Source of the DNA: Bacteroidales bacterium
GTDB taxonomy: Bacteria; Bacteroidota; Bacteroidia; Bacteroidales; GCA-2748055
Assembly: GCA_029210585.1 (NCBI GenBank)
Contig: JARGFP010000002.1
Span: forward strand, 1-64,000
DNA length: 64,000 nt
Direction of reading: 5' to 3'
Notes under the pieces: generated by a model
Databases searched by the model: none
Seen by the model: the letters and a program-made list of their open reading frames with translations, nothing else
What the model was told of the DNA's origin: nothing
Position numbers and translations under genes: made by a program
Shown here: positions 36,601 to 45,115 of the stretch, piece by piece
How positions within the stretch are numbered: position 1 is the stretch's first letter
How the letters are laid out: the number at the start of each line of letters is the position of its first letter

Positions 36601-36909
36601 CATAATTTTGATTTGCGTGTTGCACAGAATTTCAGTATCAATGCAGGCGGTACCAAACATACGCTGCAATTCAGCCTTGATTTCCTGAACTTCGGTAACC
36701 TGATCAATAGCGAATGGGGTGTTGAAAAGAATATGTTCGGCGCAAACAACGGACAGATTCTTACCTATGAAGGCGTGGATGCAAACAATGTTCCCAGCTT
36801 TTCAATGGTTACAGATGGTGATGGAAATTACCTGAATGAAACATATTCTACGTATTATAACTACAACCAGTGCTGGCAGCTGCAGCTCGGAGCAAGGTAT
36901 ATCTTCTAG
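33610..36909 (+). CDS. TonB-dependent receptor with carboxypeptidase-regulatory domain (Oar-like)
   Basis: 1099 residues. Signal peptide to about residue 24 (VYAQ), a CarboxypepD_reg domain (about 25-110, TVKTASGDKLLGATV), a plug (ATTNISTEQLNSMPTINRSI, then GGINAITKSGTN) and a 22-strand barrel ending in the aromatic residue of ARYIF, as expected for BAM recognition. No TonB box can be assigned with certainty. There is no SusD partner and the next gene is a glycolytic enzyme, so this is a solitary receptor of the Oar type, whose cargo is unknown. It is divergent from a Fur-family gene, which makes a metal-related cargo possible but unproven. A terminator follows. Confidence 0.92.
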   Translation: MKKMQKLLFTLVMTCVMTFPVYAQVTTSGMNGTVKTASGDKLLGATVIAVHEPSGTQYGTVSNAEGQFNLQGMRPGGPYNIKISFVGYASASYTDITLFLGEAFNLDVQLTESAVDVLEVTVVGERPSKFSTTKTGATTNISTEQLNSMPTINRSIADIARLSPYANGMGFAGGDGRSTNFTVDGANFNNNFGLGSNLPGGGNPISLDAIEEIQVVIAPFDVRQTNFIGGGINAITKSGTNTFRGSDYTYFTNQDLRGNKIGDVDFGERDKESRNIYGVTLGGPIIKNKLFFFVNGEYELEPGQVVTWRPSEDGVANTDLMLSRASTSDMELVRQHLLDNYGYDPGSYSDYPANESNRKLMARIDWNINDANKMSLRYNYTKNMEWRPTNGNSNNAGFRNRSMNRISQYSMAFSNSLYSMDNIVNSISLDLNSRVSDRVSNQFLATYTSINDIRGSNSDKFPFIDIMYGLREDGAQIVEPYISAGYELFTWNNGVNNNIMNITDNLTYSLDNHKITAGFRYEYQMANNSYMRNGTGYYRYASLEDFLNQAAPRDFALTYGYDGEINPAAEVAFNQAGIYFQDEWSVSPDFKLTYGIRADYMKYVDNIITNNAIYELDFGGKKIDTGEWPAGNVQYSPRVGFTWDVTGDQTLKLRGGSGLFAGRLPLVFFTNMPTNSGMVQGSYQAVTKYHEDWTIDEAESDLAVLAGLAGPMITDVDEMISTLNLQNTITPEEGALPRDINAIDPNFKMPQVWKTSLAVDYIVPVAFPMTVTLEGIYRNNINDVMLENYNLEEPDNTWKRFSGSDDRYIYPDESEIEYTSKNAFVLANNSDGWGAIGNITVTAEPVKNLGIMAAYTYTESKEISGMPGSAAFSAYNGAIQVNGPHIPWVQRSQYVVPNRAIASVSYSIPYANDHMSTSFNLFYSGYSADGYSFTYTNDMNGDGYATDLIYIPSERGDIEFVSAADEDAFFAFLEQDSYLSKHIGEYAEAYAARAPWVHNFDLRVAQNFSINAGGTKHTLQFSLDFLNFGNLINSEWGVEKNMFGANNGQILTYEGVDANNVPSFSMVTDGDGNYLNETYSTYYNYNQCWQLQLGARYIF

Positions 36910-36967
36910 TAGCTTGATATATGGTTTCGCCGGGCCAAAGGTTTGGCAGTCACGGTTAAAATGAGCA

Positions 36968-36998
36968 AGCCCTTCGGACAATGTCCGGAGGGCTTTTT
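36968..36998 (+). terminator. Rho-independent terminator of the Oar-like receptor gene
   Basis: Stem AGCCCTTCGGAC / GTCCGGAGGGCT (12 bp, one G-T pair), three-base loop, then TTTTT. Confidence 0.85.
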
Positions 36999-37062
36999 CG
37001 ATCTGCGGCCGGCATTGCACTAATTTAAACCTGTTCTAAAGCAGATTTCCTGCAAAATTGTG

Positions 37063-37070
37063 TAATTTTG
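37063..37070 (+). promoter_or_regulatory. -7 element of the first phosphofructokinase gene
   Basis: TAATTTTG, full match to TAnnTTTG, 47 bases before the ATG at 37118. No clear TTTG partner at 19-21 bases upstream. Confidence 0.45.
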
Positions 37071-37117
37071 CGCACTTAAGAATTGGAACAAAAAGATTTG
37101 ATTTAGTAATACAAAAA

Positions 37118-38347
37118 ATGGATAAAATGAAAGATGCAGTCGCAATACTTTGCGCAGGGGGACCGGCACCGGGGATCAATACGGTAATCAGTTCCGTGAC
37201 AAAAATATTCATTAACAACGGGTTCAACGTGATTGGTCTGAATGGCGGATACAAGAGTTTGTTTGCTGAGGAACCATCCTTTGAGTATCTCGATTTCGAT
37301 TATGCGGACCAGATCTACAGCCGTGGCGGTTCGGCGCTGAAGATGAGTCGCTACAAACCGCGCGACGATGAGTTCAGGGTCGATTTCTTCATGAAATACA
37401 ATGTGAAGCTGCTGGTGACCATCGGTGGTGATGATACGGCATCCACGGCCAACCGGCTCACCAAGTACCTGGCCGGTCAGAAACTGGATGTGAAGAACAT
37501 CCATGTTCCCAAGACCATTGACAATGATCTCCCGCTGCCCGAGGGTACTCCCACTTTCGGTTACCACTCTGCGAAGGAGGAAGGTGTGCGTCTGGCAACC
37601 ACCATCTACGAGGATGCACGTACCAGCGGAAACTGGTTCGTTGTTTCAGCCATGGGCCGCGAGGCAGGTCACCTGGCCATGGGAATCGGTACTGCCACGC
37701 ACTACCCGATGATCATCATTCCCGAGATGTTCAATAAAACCAAGATTACTTTTGACAAGATCACCAAGCTTGTGATCTCTTCCATGGTGAAACGAAGGAT
37801 CCTGGGAATTGATTACGGGGTTGCAATCATCAGCGAAGGGGTGTTCCATTTCATGAGTGAAAAAGAGGTCATCGACACGGGCATCAATTTTACCTACGAT
37901 GACCATGGCCACCCGGAATTGGGGAATGTGAGCAAGTCACACATCTTTAACATGCTTACCCAGCAGGAGCTGAAAAAATTACGGATCAAGGTCAAGAGCC
38001 GTCCGAACGAAATGGGTTACGAACTGCGTTGCTGCCGTCCGGTTGCATACGACCTGGCGTATGCCACCAGGCTCGGACTTGGTGTATATGAGCTTTACAG
38101 GCAAGGAAATACCGGCTGCATGATCATGATCAACAGGAATTCTGAAGTGAAGCCACTTTTCCTGAAGGATGTGGAGGACGAAAACGGGAAGGTCAAACCC
38201 AGGCTTGTGGATGTGGATTCTCAGAACGTACAGATGATCTTCAGAAACAACCTGCACTACCTCACCAAGGAGGATTACCGTGCCGCGAAAAAATACGTGA
38301 AGAATCCGGAAGAATATGATTTCATGCGGATCCTGGAGTGGGAATAA
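37118..38347 (+). CDS. 6-phosphofructokinase, PPi-type signature (paralogue 1)
   Basis: 409 residues, cytoplasmic. It phosphorylates fructose 6-phosphate. The donor-site residues read GGDDT (103-107) and PKTIDND (131-137); Asp in place of Gly after GGD and Lys before TxDND are the marks of pyrophosphate-dependent PFKs. The phosphate loop is GGPAPGIN. Later FVVSAMGREAGHLAMGIG fits the substrate-binding MGR motif. PPi dependence would make the step reversible. The start is the ATG at 37118, behind the -7 element; an earlier in-frame ATG would lie upstream of it. A terminator separates it from a second PFK gene. Confidence 0.88.
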   Translation: MDKMKDAVAILCAGGPAPGINTVISSVTKIFINNGFNVIGLNGGYKSLFAEEPSFEYLDFDYADQIYSRGGSALKMSRYKPRDDEFRVDFFMKYNVKLLVTIGGDDTASTANRLTKYLAGQKLDVKNIHVPKTIDNDLPLPEGTPTFGYHSAKEEGVRLATTIYEDARTSGNWFVVSAMGREAGHLAMGIGTATHYPMIIIPEMFNKTKITFDKITKLVISSMVKRRILGIDYGVAIISEGVFHFMSEKEVIDTGINFTYDDHGHPELGNVSKSHIFNMLTQQELKKLRIKVKSRPNEMGYELRCCRPVAYDLAYATRLGLGVYELYRQGNTGCMIMINRNSEVKPLFLKDVEDENGKVKPRLVDVDSQNVQMIFRNNLHYLTKEDYRAAKKYVKNPEEYDFMRILEWE

Positions 38348-38387
38348 AGGAATCCTGGATGTGGAACCTCCGCACCATAACCTCATT

Positions 38388-38416
38388 AAGCGCCTGTACC
38401 CCGGGCGCTTTTTTTT
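38388..38416 (+). terminator. Terminator between the two phosphofructokinase genes
   Basis: Stem AAGCGCC / GGCGCTT with a nine-base loop and a run of eight T. Confidence 0.8.
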
Positions 38417-38425
38417 GCACAAACA

Positions 38426-38456
38426 TTGACACAGGCCCGATATTATCCTATTTTTA
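38426..38456 (+). promoter_or_regulatory. Candidate promoter of the second phosphofructokinase gene
   Basis: TTG (38426-38428), 20 bases, TATTTTTA (38449-38456), 7/8 match to TAnnTTTG, 17 bases before the ATG. The terminator just upstream makes a separate promoter likely. Confidence 0.45.
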
Positions 38457-38472
38457 AGGAAAATCTACAGCT

Positions 38473-39684
38473 ATGGCAACAATCAAGAAAAAAGGAACGA
38501 TCGGCATATTAACAGGAGGAGGTGATGTACCCGGACTGAATCCGGCAATCCGGGCGGTGACCATCCGGGCAGTCAGGGAAGGTTACGAGGTGATCGGTTT
38601 GCGCAGGGGTTGGGCCGGCATAATGGAAGTCCGGCGTGACAAGGATGCTGATAACAGCGAATGCTACACGGTGCTCACGGAGAATATTGTGAATAAGGCA
38701 GGACGTACCGGCGGGACATTTCTGCATACCTCCCGTACCAACCCGGGGAAGGTAAAAAAAGAAGACCTGCCACCGCATCTTTCAGAAAAATACTCCGAAA
38801 AAGTGAATGACCTGACCGGGGAGGTGATCAAAAACCTGGAATTCCTGGGCATCGAATACCTGATTCCCATTGGAGGTGATGATACACTTAGTTTCGGGGT
38901 GCGCCTCTACAAGGAGGGGTTCAAGGTGATTGCCATCCCAAAGACCATGGACAATGATGTGGCCGGAACGGATTACTGCATCGGGTTCAGCACCTGTGTT
39001 ACCCGTACCATCCAGATGACCAATACACTGCGCACATCTGCAGGCTCCCATGAGCGCATCCTGGTGATGGAGGTGTTCGGACGGTACTCCGGATTCACGG
39101 CAATGCTGCCCACAATGGCAGGATCAGCGAACAGGTGCGTGATCCCGGAACACAAGTTCGATATTGAACACCTGACTGAACTGCTTGTGGAGGACCGGTA
39201 CAAGAATCCCAGCAAATATTCTGTGGTGCTGGTATCCGAAGGAGCCACTTTCAAGGGAATGGACAAGATGGTCATCAAAAGTGAAATAAAAGATGCCTTT
39301 GGCCATGTAAAACTTGGGGGAATAGGCTCCCTGGTTTCAGAGGAAATCAAATTGTTATCGCCTAAATTCAACAACGGCAAGGAGGTAAATGTGATCAGCC
39401 AGTCGCTGGGATACCTGGTCCGCGGCGGTGATCCGGATGCCATCGATTCCATTGTTCCCATGGCCTATGGTAACCTCGCCCTGGACCTCATACTGAAAGG
39501 GATACACGGCAGACTGGTCGTTCTCAGGAACGGGCGGTACGACAATGCAACCATTGATGTGGTCACCACCAGTTCAAAATTTGTGGATGTGAAGAAGCAT
39601 TACAATACCGAACGCCTGCGGCCGCATTTCAAGAGCTTTGAGTTTCAGCCGTTGTTTATCATGACCGGCAGCGGCATCAATTAG
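38473..39684 (+). CDS. 6-phosphofructokinase, PPi-type signature (paralogue 2)
   Basis: 403 residues. Same fold as the preceding gene but only distantly similar. Donor-site residues GGDDT (134-138) and PKTMDND (156-162) again predict pyrophosphate as donor; the phosphate loop is GGGDVPGLN. VMEVFGRYSGFTAML replaces the MGR motif of paralogue 1. This is closer to the group of PFKs with mixed ATP/PPi forms in Actinobacteria and Thermotogae, by my recollection of the motif. Two diverged PPi-type PFKs side by side suggests different regulation or a role in gluconeogenesis or the pentose-phosphate sedoheptulose route. Confidence 0.88.
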   Translation: MATIKKKGTIGILTGGGDVPGLNPAIRAVTIRAVREGYEVIGLRRGWAGIMEVRRDKDADNSECYTVLTENIVNKAGRTGGTFLHTSRTNPGKVKKEDLPPHLSEKYSEKVNDLTGEVIKNLEFLGIEYLIPIGGDDTLSFGVRLYKEGFKVIAIPKTMDNDVAGTDYCIGFSTCVTRTIQMTNTLRTSAGSHERILVMEVFGRYSGFTAMLPTMAGSANRCVIPEHKFDIEHLTELLVEDRYKNPSKYSVVLVSEGATFKGMDKMVIKSEIKDAFGHVKLGGIGSLVSEEIKLLSPKFNNGKEVNVISQSLGYLVRGGDPDAIDSIVPMAYGNLALDLILKGIHGRLVVLRNGRYDNATIDVVTTSSKFVDVKKHYNTERLRPHFKSFEFQPLFIMTGSGIN

Positions 39685-39799
39685 GGCTGTTCCTCATGTC
39701 CGTTTGCTGCGTTATACTCGCCGGGAAAGTACTCATTTACCCCGGTAAATTCCGTATTTCCCGTCTTCGCAGGCCTTGCAACTGAACATGATGGAAAGA

Positions 39800-40261
39800 T
39801 TATTTTTTTGTGTACACCCAGGCATCGTCGATTACTTCCTGGCGTGCCGTGTACATGGCCTGGATGGCTTCGCCCAGTGAACTGTGTGCACTGTACACCA
39901 CCAGGTTGAAATCATAGGGTCCCTGCAGGATTTCCCCGGTGCCTCCTGTCTTGCGCATTTCTGCGGCATATTCATCAGCATAGGTACTGTTCTTGAAGGC
40001 CCCGGTGATCACATTGTATTTCCCGGCTGCGGCGGTGTTCATTTCTTCCTGGCGGGTATACTGGTCCAGCGCGCTGGCACACTCATCTGCCTTAAGTTTC
40101 AGAAGGTCGTATTGCTGTTGCAGGTTGGCCAGATCTTCTTCAACAGCCGCTTTTTGCGCTACAACCGCATCGACCTCTTCCTGTGTCATGGAAGGTTTTT
40201 CAAAAAGTGTGCACGAGGTGGCGGTCAGTATTACCAGTAGCAGGATGGATAGCTTTTTCAT
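39800..40261 (-). CDS. SPOR-domain lipoprotein with coiled coil
   Basis: 153 residues. Lipoprotein signal peptide (lipobox TATSC, Cys 17), a coiled coil at about 25-70 (EEVDAVVAQKAAVEEDLANL as its core) and a C-terminal SPOR domain starting at YNVITGAFKNSTYADEYAAEM. SPOR domains bind denuded glycan strands at the division septum, so the protein probably localises there. The coiled coil could act as a spacer from the outer membrane. It is monocistronic, with a full -7 element (40287-40294) upstream. Confidence 0.85.
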   Translation of the reverse strand: MKKLSILLLVILTATSCTLFEKPSMTQEEVDAVVAQKAAVEEDLANLQQQYDLLKLKADECASALDQYTRQEEMNTAAAGKYNVITGAFKNSTYADEYAAEMRKTGGTGEILQGPYDFNLVVYSAHSSLGEAIQAMYTARQEVIDDAWVYTKK

Positions 40262-40286
40262 GGGTTCAGATTTTAATTTTCTAACT

Positions 40287-40294
40287 CAAAATTA
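40287..40294 (-). promoter_or_regulatory. -7 element of the SPOR lipoprotein gene
   Basis: TAATTTTG on the minus strand, full match to TAnnTTTG, 26 bases before the start codon; no TTTG at the expected distance. Confidence 0.4.
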
Positions 40295-40357
40295 AAACAT
40301 TAATCTATTCAAGACCATTAGTTTATTAACAATCGGACAGCCAGAAACCACGAGGGT

Positions 40358-41482
40358 CTATTCTTCATCAGCGACCGGCAGCTTCCAGCGCAGCGCGGCA
40401 GTAACCGGGAAATGGTCGGAGTACCTCGATTTGATTCTCGAGAAATCCGTTGCTTCCAGGTCTTTGCTGTAGAGGATAAAATCGATCCGGTAAGAGGGCA
40501 GTTCCCCGGCGTAGGTGTTCCCAAAACCGTGGCCGGCTTCCCTGAAGGCATCCTCCAGCCCTTTTTTTATTTTCATGTACGAATAGGAGGTGGGGGTGTC
40601 GTTGAAATCCCCTGCCACAACCACCGGGTGCGGGGCATCAGCGATGTAGTTATGGATGATTTTCGACTGGTCGGCCCTGCGTACGAAGGCATCCTTTAAC
40701 CGCATGCCGATATCCTTCACTTCTTCGAGCTGCCTGTTGGAATACTTCAGGGAGAGTGTATCCAGAAAGTTGTAATTGCGTTGTCCGAAACTGATGGATT
40801 GCAGGTGGATATTAAACACCCTGATGGTATCCTCCCCCATGCTGATGTCGGTGTACACCGCCTGGTTCATGGTGTTGTCAAAGGGAATCCGGCTGGTCCT
40901 GACAATTGGGTATTTGCTGAATGTGGCGATCCCCACACCGCTTGAAGGCCCGCTTTTCACGGTATAGTATACGGAATAATAGGGATATTTTTTCAATGAC
41001 CGCCTGACATCCGCCTCACGCTGACCCATGCGGTTACGGGTATAGAATTCCTGCAGGCAGAGGATGTCCGGGTCATTTTCGTCGATTAATGCGAATATCC
41101 CTGCTGTTGAATTCTCCTCCTTGCTCCATTTATACTGGTCGAACAACCTGACGTTGTAGGACATGATCCTGACAGATGTTTCATCGCCGTTGCCGGCAGG
41201 TTCCGTTTCTCCGGAAAAGTTAAGCGGAAGAAAATTCATCAGGTGACCCCAACCGATTAGGATGGCAACCAGCGAAACAAGCAGTTCCTTCCTGAACCGG
41301 ATGATCCAGTATACAAGGAACACCAGGTTGATCAGCAGGAGATATGGATAGGCGAGGCCAAGGAAGGCCGGGAAAAGCAGGGCAGAAGGATTGATGAATG
41401 GAGCGGTATAGGAAAGCAGGAGCAATACTGCAACAAATAAGTTGGTATAAAGAATCAATCTCCCTGCTATCTTTCTCAACAT
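40358..41482 (-). CDS. Membrane-anchored endonuclease/exonuclease/phosphatase family protein
   Basis: 374 residues. Three to four membrane segments in the first 90 residues, then an EEP (DNase I-like) domain with LCLQEFYTR (the metal-binding Glu), GDFNDTPTS and YSDHFPVTA (catalytic Asp-His). The family includes nucleases, sphingomyelinases and inositol phosphatases; the membrane anchor and the lack of a nuclease-specific motif leave the substrate open. It is last in the mutL-rhomboid-rhomboid-EEP series on the minus strand, 46 bases after the second rhomboid. Confidence 0.88.
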   Translation of the reverse strand: MLRKIAGRLILYTNLFVAVLLLLSYTAPFINPSALLFPAFLGLAYPYLLLINLVFLVYWIIRFRKELLVSLVAILIGWGHLMNFLPLNFSGETEPAGNGDETSVRIMSYNVRLFDQYKWSKEENSTAGIFALIDENDPDILCLQEFYTRNRMGQREADVRRSLKKYPYYSVYYTVKSGPSSGVGIATFSKYPIVRTSRIPFDNTMNQAVYTDISMGEDTIRVFNIHLQSISFGQRNYNFLDTLSLKYSNRQLEEVKDIGMRLKDAFVRRADQSKIIHNYIADAPHPVVVAGDFNDTPTSYSYMKIKKGLEDAFREAGHGFGNTYAGELPSYRIDFILYSKDLEATDFSRIKSRYSDHFPVTAALRWKLPVADEE

Positions 41483-41528
41483 TCTTCTGCTTTAGATTAA
41501 AAGTACAAATACTGGTGATAAAAACCCA

Positions 41529-42416
41529 TCATTTCTTCATGTTGAAGAGTTTTTCCTTTTCTGCCTTGGTGAGGGAATCATATCCGCCCTTTGAAATCTT
41601 GTCGAGGATGTTGTCAAGTTCCTGCTGCTCACTTGCCTTCTGTTTGTTGTATTCATAATCGTCGGCAGGTCGCTTGTACGTCACCTTCATGTTTTTCTTT
41701 TTCCTGAACATGTCAGCGAAGCTGTCCAAGAACCGGTCGAATCCCCTGGTGATATCCTTTCCCTTCCTGTAATAATTGGCGAAGAGAAACCCCACGAGGG
41801 CACCCCCGAGGTGGGCAATTTTGCCACCGGTGTTATCGGTAAAATCGAGGATGGTTGAAGTGACGAACAGGATCAGGGCAATGTAGAGAATCTTTACCGG
41901 CCCGATAAAGACAATGTTCATCTGTCGGTTGGGGACTGCCGTAGCCACGGCAATGACGATGGCCATCACGGATGCGGAGGCCCCGGTGGCGATGGACTGG
42001 GCCTTCACCTCTTCGAAGAAAGGGAAAATATTGTAGAAAAATACGAACAGCACGGCACCTCCCAATCCGCCAAGCAGGTAGATGCCCAGTATCTTCTTCA
42101 CCCCGAACTCTTCAATGAAATACCTGCCAAACCAGTAGAGGATCATCAGGTTGAACAGGATGTGCCACAGGAACCCGTGTGTAAACATGTAGGTAACAAT
42201 GGTCCATGGTTTCCTGGCCAGGGCAGACAGGTCAGAGGGAACAGCAAGATAGTAGAGGATCTCGTTGATGCTCTGGTCCCTGCCGATCTGGTTGGCGAGC
42301 ACCAGGATGATCACCCCGATATGGAGGGACAGGAATACTCCTACATTGATATAAATCAGTTTATGGAGTATGGAACCCGATTTATAGGATTGCTTTATTT
42401 CGTCGATGATGGTCAT
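41529..42416 (-). CDS. Rhomboid family intramembrane serine protease (second of pair)
   Basis: 295 residues, six or seven membrane segments. The catalytic dyad is readable: Ser147 in GASAS and His202 in HLGG; the oxyanion His/Asn lie in WHILFNL (H85, N89). The C-terminal 75 residues are a soluble charged tail (KGKDITRGFDRFL and after), rich in Lys and Glu and carrying a coiled stretch DDYEYNKQKASEQQELDNIL. It cleaves membrane-spanning substrates; none is known here. It is 84 bases after a diverged rhomboid paralogue. Confidence 0.92.
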   Translation of the reverse strand: MTIIDEIKQSYKSGSILHKLIYINVGVFLSLHIGVIILVLANQIGRDQSINEILYYLAVPSDLSALARKPWTIVTYMFTHGFLWHILFNLMILYWFGRYFIEEFGVKKILGIYLLGGLGGAVLFVFFYNIFPFFEEVKAQSIATGASASVMAIVIAVATAVPNRQMNIVFIGPVKILYIALILFVTSTILDFTDNTGGKIAHLGGALVGFLFANYYRKGKDITRGFDRFLDSFADMFRKKKNMKVTYKRPADDYEYNKQKASEQQELDNILDKISKGGYDSLTKAEKEKLFNMKK

Positions 42417-42500
42417 TCGGTGACTGTATTTTCGGTTGCGCTGTTTTCGATCGGTTGATATTTGGAGCGCTCTTCAGAGCGCAAATTCAGTACAGGTGTG

Positions 42501-43229
42501 TTAATAGAACTTGTTGCTGGTCTTGTTCCAGTACTTGATCAGGATAAAACCGAAGAGCATGCCGCCCAGGTGTGCAAAGTGTGCGATGCTGCTGCCCGGT
42601 CTTGTGACACCCAGGTAGAGTTCAAGTGCACCGTACCCGATGACCAGCCATTTTGCCTTGATCGGAAACGGAAACGGGATGATGAACAGGGGGGTGTTGG
42701 GAAACAACATTCCGAAGGCCAGCAGGATGCCGAACACAGCTCCTGAAGCTCCAACAGTAGGAATCCGGAGGGCATTGTAGAGCCCCGGGTGCGTATTGGC
42801 CAGCTCGATCAGGCGCTGGTAGGTGATGGTATCGAAATTATACTGGGCTTTCACTGCATTGATGGTGCCGGACAATTCAATATACATCACCAGCTGATGC
42901 AGGAATGCGGCACCCAGTCCGGTCACGAAAAAATAGATCAGGAACCGCTTTCCACCCCATACACTTTCCAGTGTTTTACCAAAGATCCAGAGGGCCCACA
43001 TGTTAAAAAAGATATGCATGAAACCCCCGTGCATGAACATGTGGGTGACCACCTGCCATGGCTTGAACAGCGGGGAACCCACGTAGAACATCCCCAGGTG
43101 GAAATTCAGGTTGGCAACACCGCTGTTTGCCAGGAACCAGTAAATGACAAATGCTACTACGTTTATGATTATCAGGTTCTTAACCACAGGGGGTGTACTG
43201 CTTGTTCGGCCGAAATTAAATCTACTCAT
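42501..43229 (-). CDS. Rhomboid family intramembrane serine protease (first of pair)
   Basis: 242 residues. Dyad Ser162 in GASGAVFG and His220 in HLGG; HIFFNMW holds the oxyanion His and Asn. No long soluble tail, unlike its neighbour. Start at ATG 43229 (MSRFNFG); a TTG five codons earlier is less likely. It lies 38 bases after mutL. The order mutL, rhomboid, rhomboid is one I recall from other Bacteroidota, so the pair is probably old, but the reason for the association is unknown. Confidence 0.93.
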   Translation of the reverse strand: MSRFNFGRTSSTPPVVKNLIIINVVAFVIYWFLANSGVANLNFHLGMFYVGSPLFKPWQVVTHMFMHGGFMHIFFNMWALWIFGKTLESVWGGKRFLIYFFVTGLGAAFLHQLVMYIELSGTINAVKAQYNFDTITYQRLIELANTHPGLYNALRIPTVGASGAVFGILLAFGMLFPNTPLFIIPFPFPIKAKWLVIGYGALELYLGVTRPGSSIAHFAHLGGMLFGFILIKYWNKTSNKFY

Positions 43230-43267
43230 CGGAATTTTTTTCAAATTGATTACCTATAGAACAAAAA

Positions 43268-45115
43268 TCATGCAAGATGTTTCTCAAAATCTTCAAGTTT
43301 AACAATATTCAGTATGGCCTTGCCCCCAGGGGTGGTGTTCGGATTGGAGCAGGCGAAGAGCTGATCGACCAGCTCCTGCATCTCTTTTATGCTGAGTTGT
43401 TTGCCGTAGCGGATGGCGGCTGCGATTGCAGTGGAACGTGCCAGTTTTTCGTGCTGGTCAAGCTTTAGTTCGGACGCATAATTCTTGTATTGTTCCAGCA
43501 AAGTTTCTATGACTGACTTGATGTCATGAATGGCAGTATTGGCAGGAATACTGTGGACAATCACGCAATTATGTCCAAAATCCCGGATTTCGAATCCCAG
43601 CTTGCCGATTTCGTCCACCAGTTCGAGGCACAGTTTGTAATCGGAAGTATTCAGTTCAATGGTTTCAGGGAATAGGGTATTCTGTGCATTGACAGAATCT
43701 TTCTGCAGGATGGCCAGGTTTTGCTCATAGAGGATCCGAATATGTGCCCTGCGCTGGTCGATCACCATCAGTCCTGATTTTACGGGTGTCAGTACGTATT
43801 TGCCCTTCATCTGCAGGTACCTTGCTTCCTGGCGGATTCCGTCCTCCTGGCGGATCCCGTTCTCCTGTTCCTGGCCCGTTTCGTCCGGGCCCTGGAAGCC
43901 AAAGCCGGGCGTCAGGTCGTCGTTGCTCTTCTTTTCATAGAGTTTTTCCCAATCCCTGTGGGCCTCCCGGCGCTGCATGGCTCCTGAATATTGCGAGCTG
44001 CCTTCGTTCTCGAACGGGTTAAATGAGCGATTGATGTTTTCCCTGGGCATGGCAATGTCCTGGTCTTTTTTCAGTACCGGGATATCGATGATTCCCTCCT
44101 TGCTGAAATCGAGGCTGGGAGAGAGGTTGTGTTTGCCGATGGCTTCCCGGGTGGCAGCCAGGAGGATCTGCCAGATCGATCGCTCGTCTTCGAACTTGAT
44201 CTCGGTCTTGGTGGGATGGATATTGATATCGATGGTGGATGGATCTGTTTCGAAGAAAAGGAAATAACTGGGGAAATGGTCGGCCGGCAGGATCTGTTCA
44301 TAAGCCTTCATCACTGCCTTGTGGAAATAGGGGTGTCTCATGAAACGGTGGTTCACGAAAAGGAACTGTTCTCCGTAGGTCTTCTTGGCATATTCCGGTT
44401 TCCCGATGTACCCGGTGATTTTTACGATGCTGGTTTCCGTTTCCAGGTTGATCAGGTTTTGCTGGATCTGTTTTCCGAAGATGCCTGAAATCCTGGCCTT
44501 CAGGTTGCCTGCAGGGAGATTGAACACCTGTGTGCTGTTATGTATCAGCTGGAATTCAATGTCGGGATAGGCCAGCGCGGTATGGTTGAATTCAGTAATA
44601 ATATGCCGCAACTCCGTTTGGTCTGTTTTCAGGAATTTCCTCCTTGCCGGGACGTTGTAGAAAAGGTTTCTTACCGTAATGTTGGTGCCTGCAGGAATGC
44701 TGTCCTTTTCCTGGGCCTCGATCCTCGATCCACTGATGCGGATCATGGTCCCCAGTTCGTTGTCGGTGCTGCGGCTTTTCAGGGTTACCTCGGCAATCGC
44801 GGCAATAGATGCCAGTGCCTCGCCACGGAACCCCATGGTACGGATGGCAAACAGGTCGTTCGCTTCGGAAATCTTGGACGTGGCGTGACGTTCAAAGCAG
44901 AGGCGGGCATCGTTTTCCGACATCCCCCTGCCATTGTCAACCACCTGGATGTATGTTTTCCCGGCATCCTTGACACGGACGGTGATGGAGCTTGACCCTG
45001 CATCAATGGCATTTTCCACGAGTTCTTTTACAACACTTGCAGGACGTTGAATGACTTCACCTGCAGCGATCTGGTTCGCTACGGCATCGGGCAGTAATTG
45101 GATAATGTCTGACAT
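43268..45115 (-). CDS. mutL: DNA mismatch repair protein MutL
   Basis: 615 residues. The GHKL ATPase N-terminus is complete: NAIDAGSSS, VVDNGRGMS, ATSKI, TMGFRGEALASIAA and GTNITVRNLFYNVPARRKFLK. The C-terminal dimerisation domain carries DQRRAHIRILYE where MutL endonucleases have DQHA-x2-E-x4-E; the His and first Glu are replaced, so nicking activity is doubtful. MutL links MutS mismatch recognition to strand removal. The start follows the upstream stop codon with no gap. Confidence 0.95.
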   Translation of the reverse strand: MSDIIQLLPDAVANQIAAGEVIQRPASVVKELVENAIDAGSSSITVRVKDAGKTYIQVVDNGRGMSENDARLCFERHATSKISEANDLFAIRTMGFRGEALASIAAIAEVTLKSRSTDNELGTMIRISGSRIEAQEKDSIPAGTNITVRNLFYNVPARRKFLKTDQTELRHIITEFNHTALAYPDIEFQLIHNSTQVFNLPAGNLKARISGIFGKQIQQNLINLETETSIVKITGYIGKPEYAKKTYGEQFLFVNHRFMRHPYFHKAVMKAYEQILPADHFPSYFLFFETDPSTIDINIHPTKTEIKFEDERSIWQILLAATREAIGKHNLSPSLDFSKEGIIDIPVLKKDQDIAMPRENINRSFNPFENEGSSQYSGAMQRREAHRDWEKLYEKKSNDDLTPGFGFQGPDETGQEQENGIRQEDGIRQEARYLQMKGKYVLTPVKSGLMVIDQRRAHIRILYEQNLAILQKDSVNAQNTLFPETIELNTSDYKLCLELVDEIGKLGFEIRDFGHNCVIVHSIPANTAIHDIKSVIETLLEQYKNYASELKLDQHEKLARSTAIAAAIRYGKQLSIKEMQELVDQLFACSNPNTTPGGKAILNIVKLEDFEKHLA

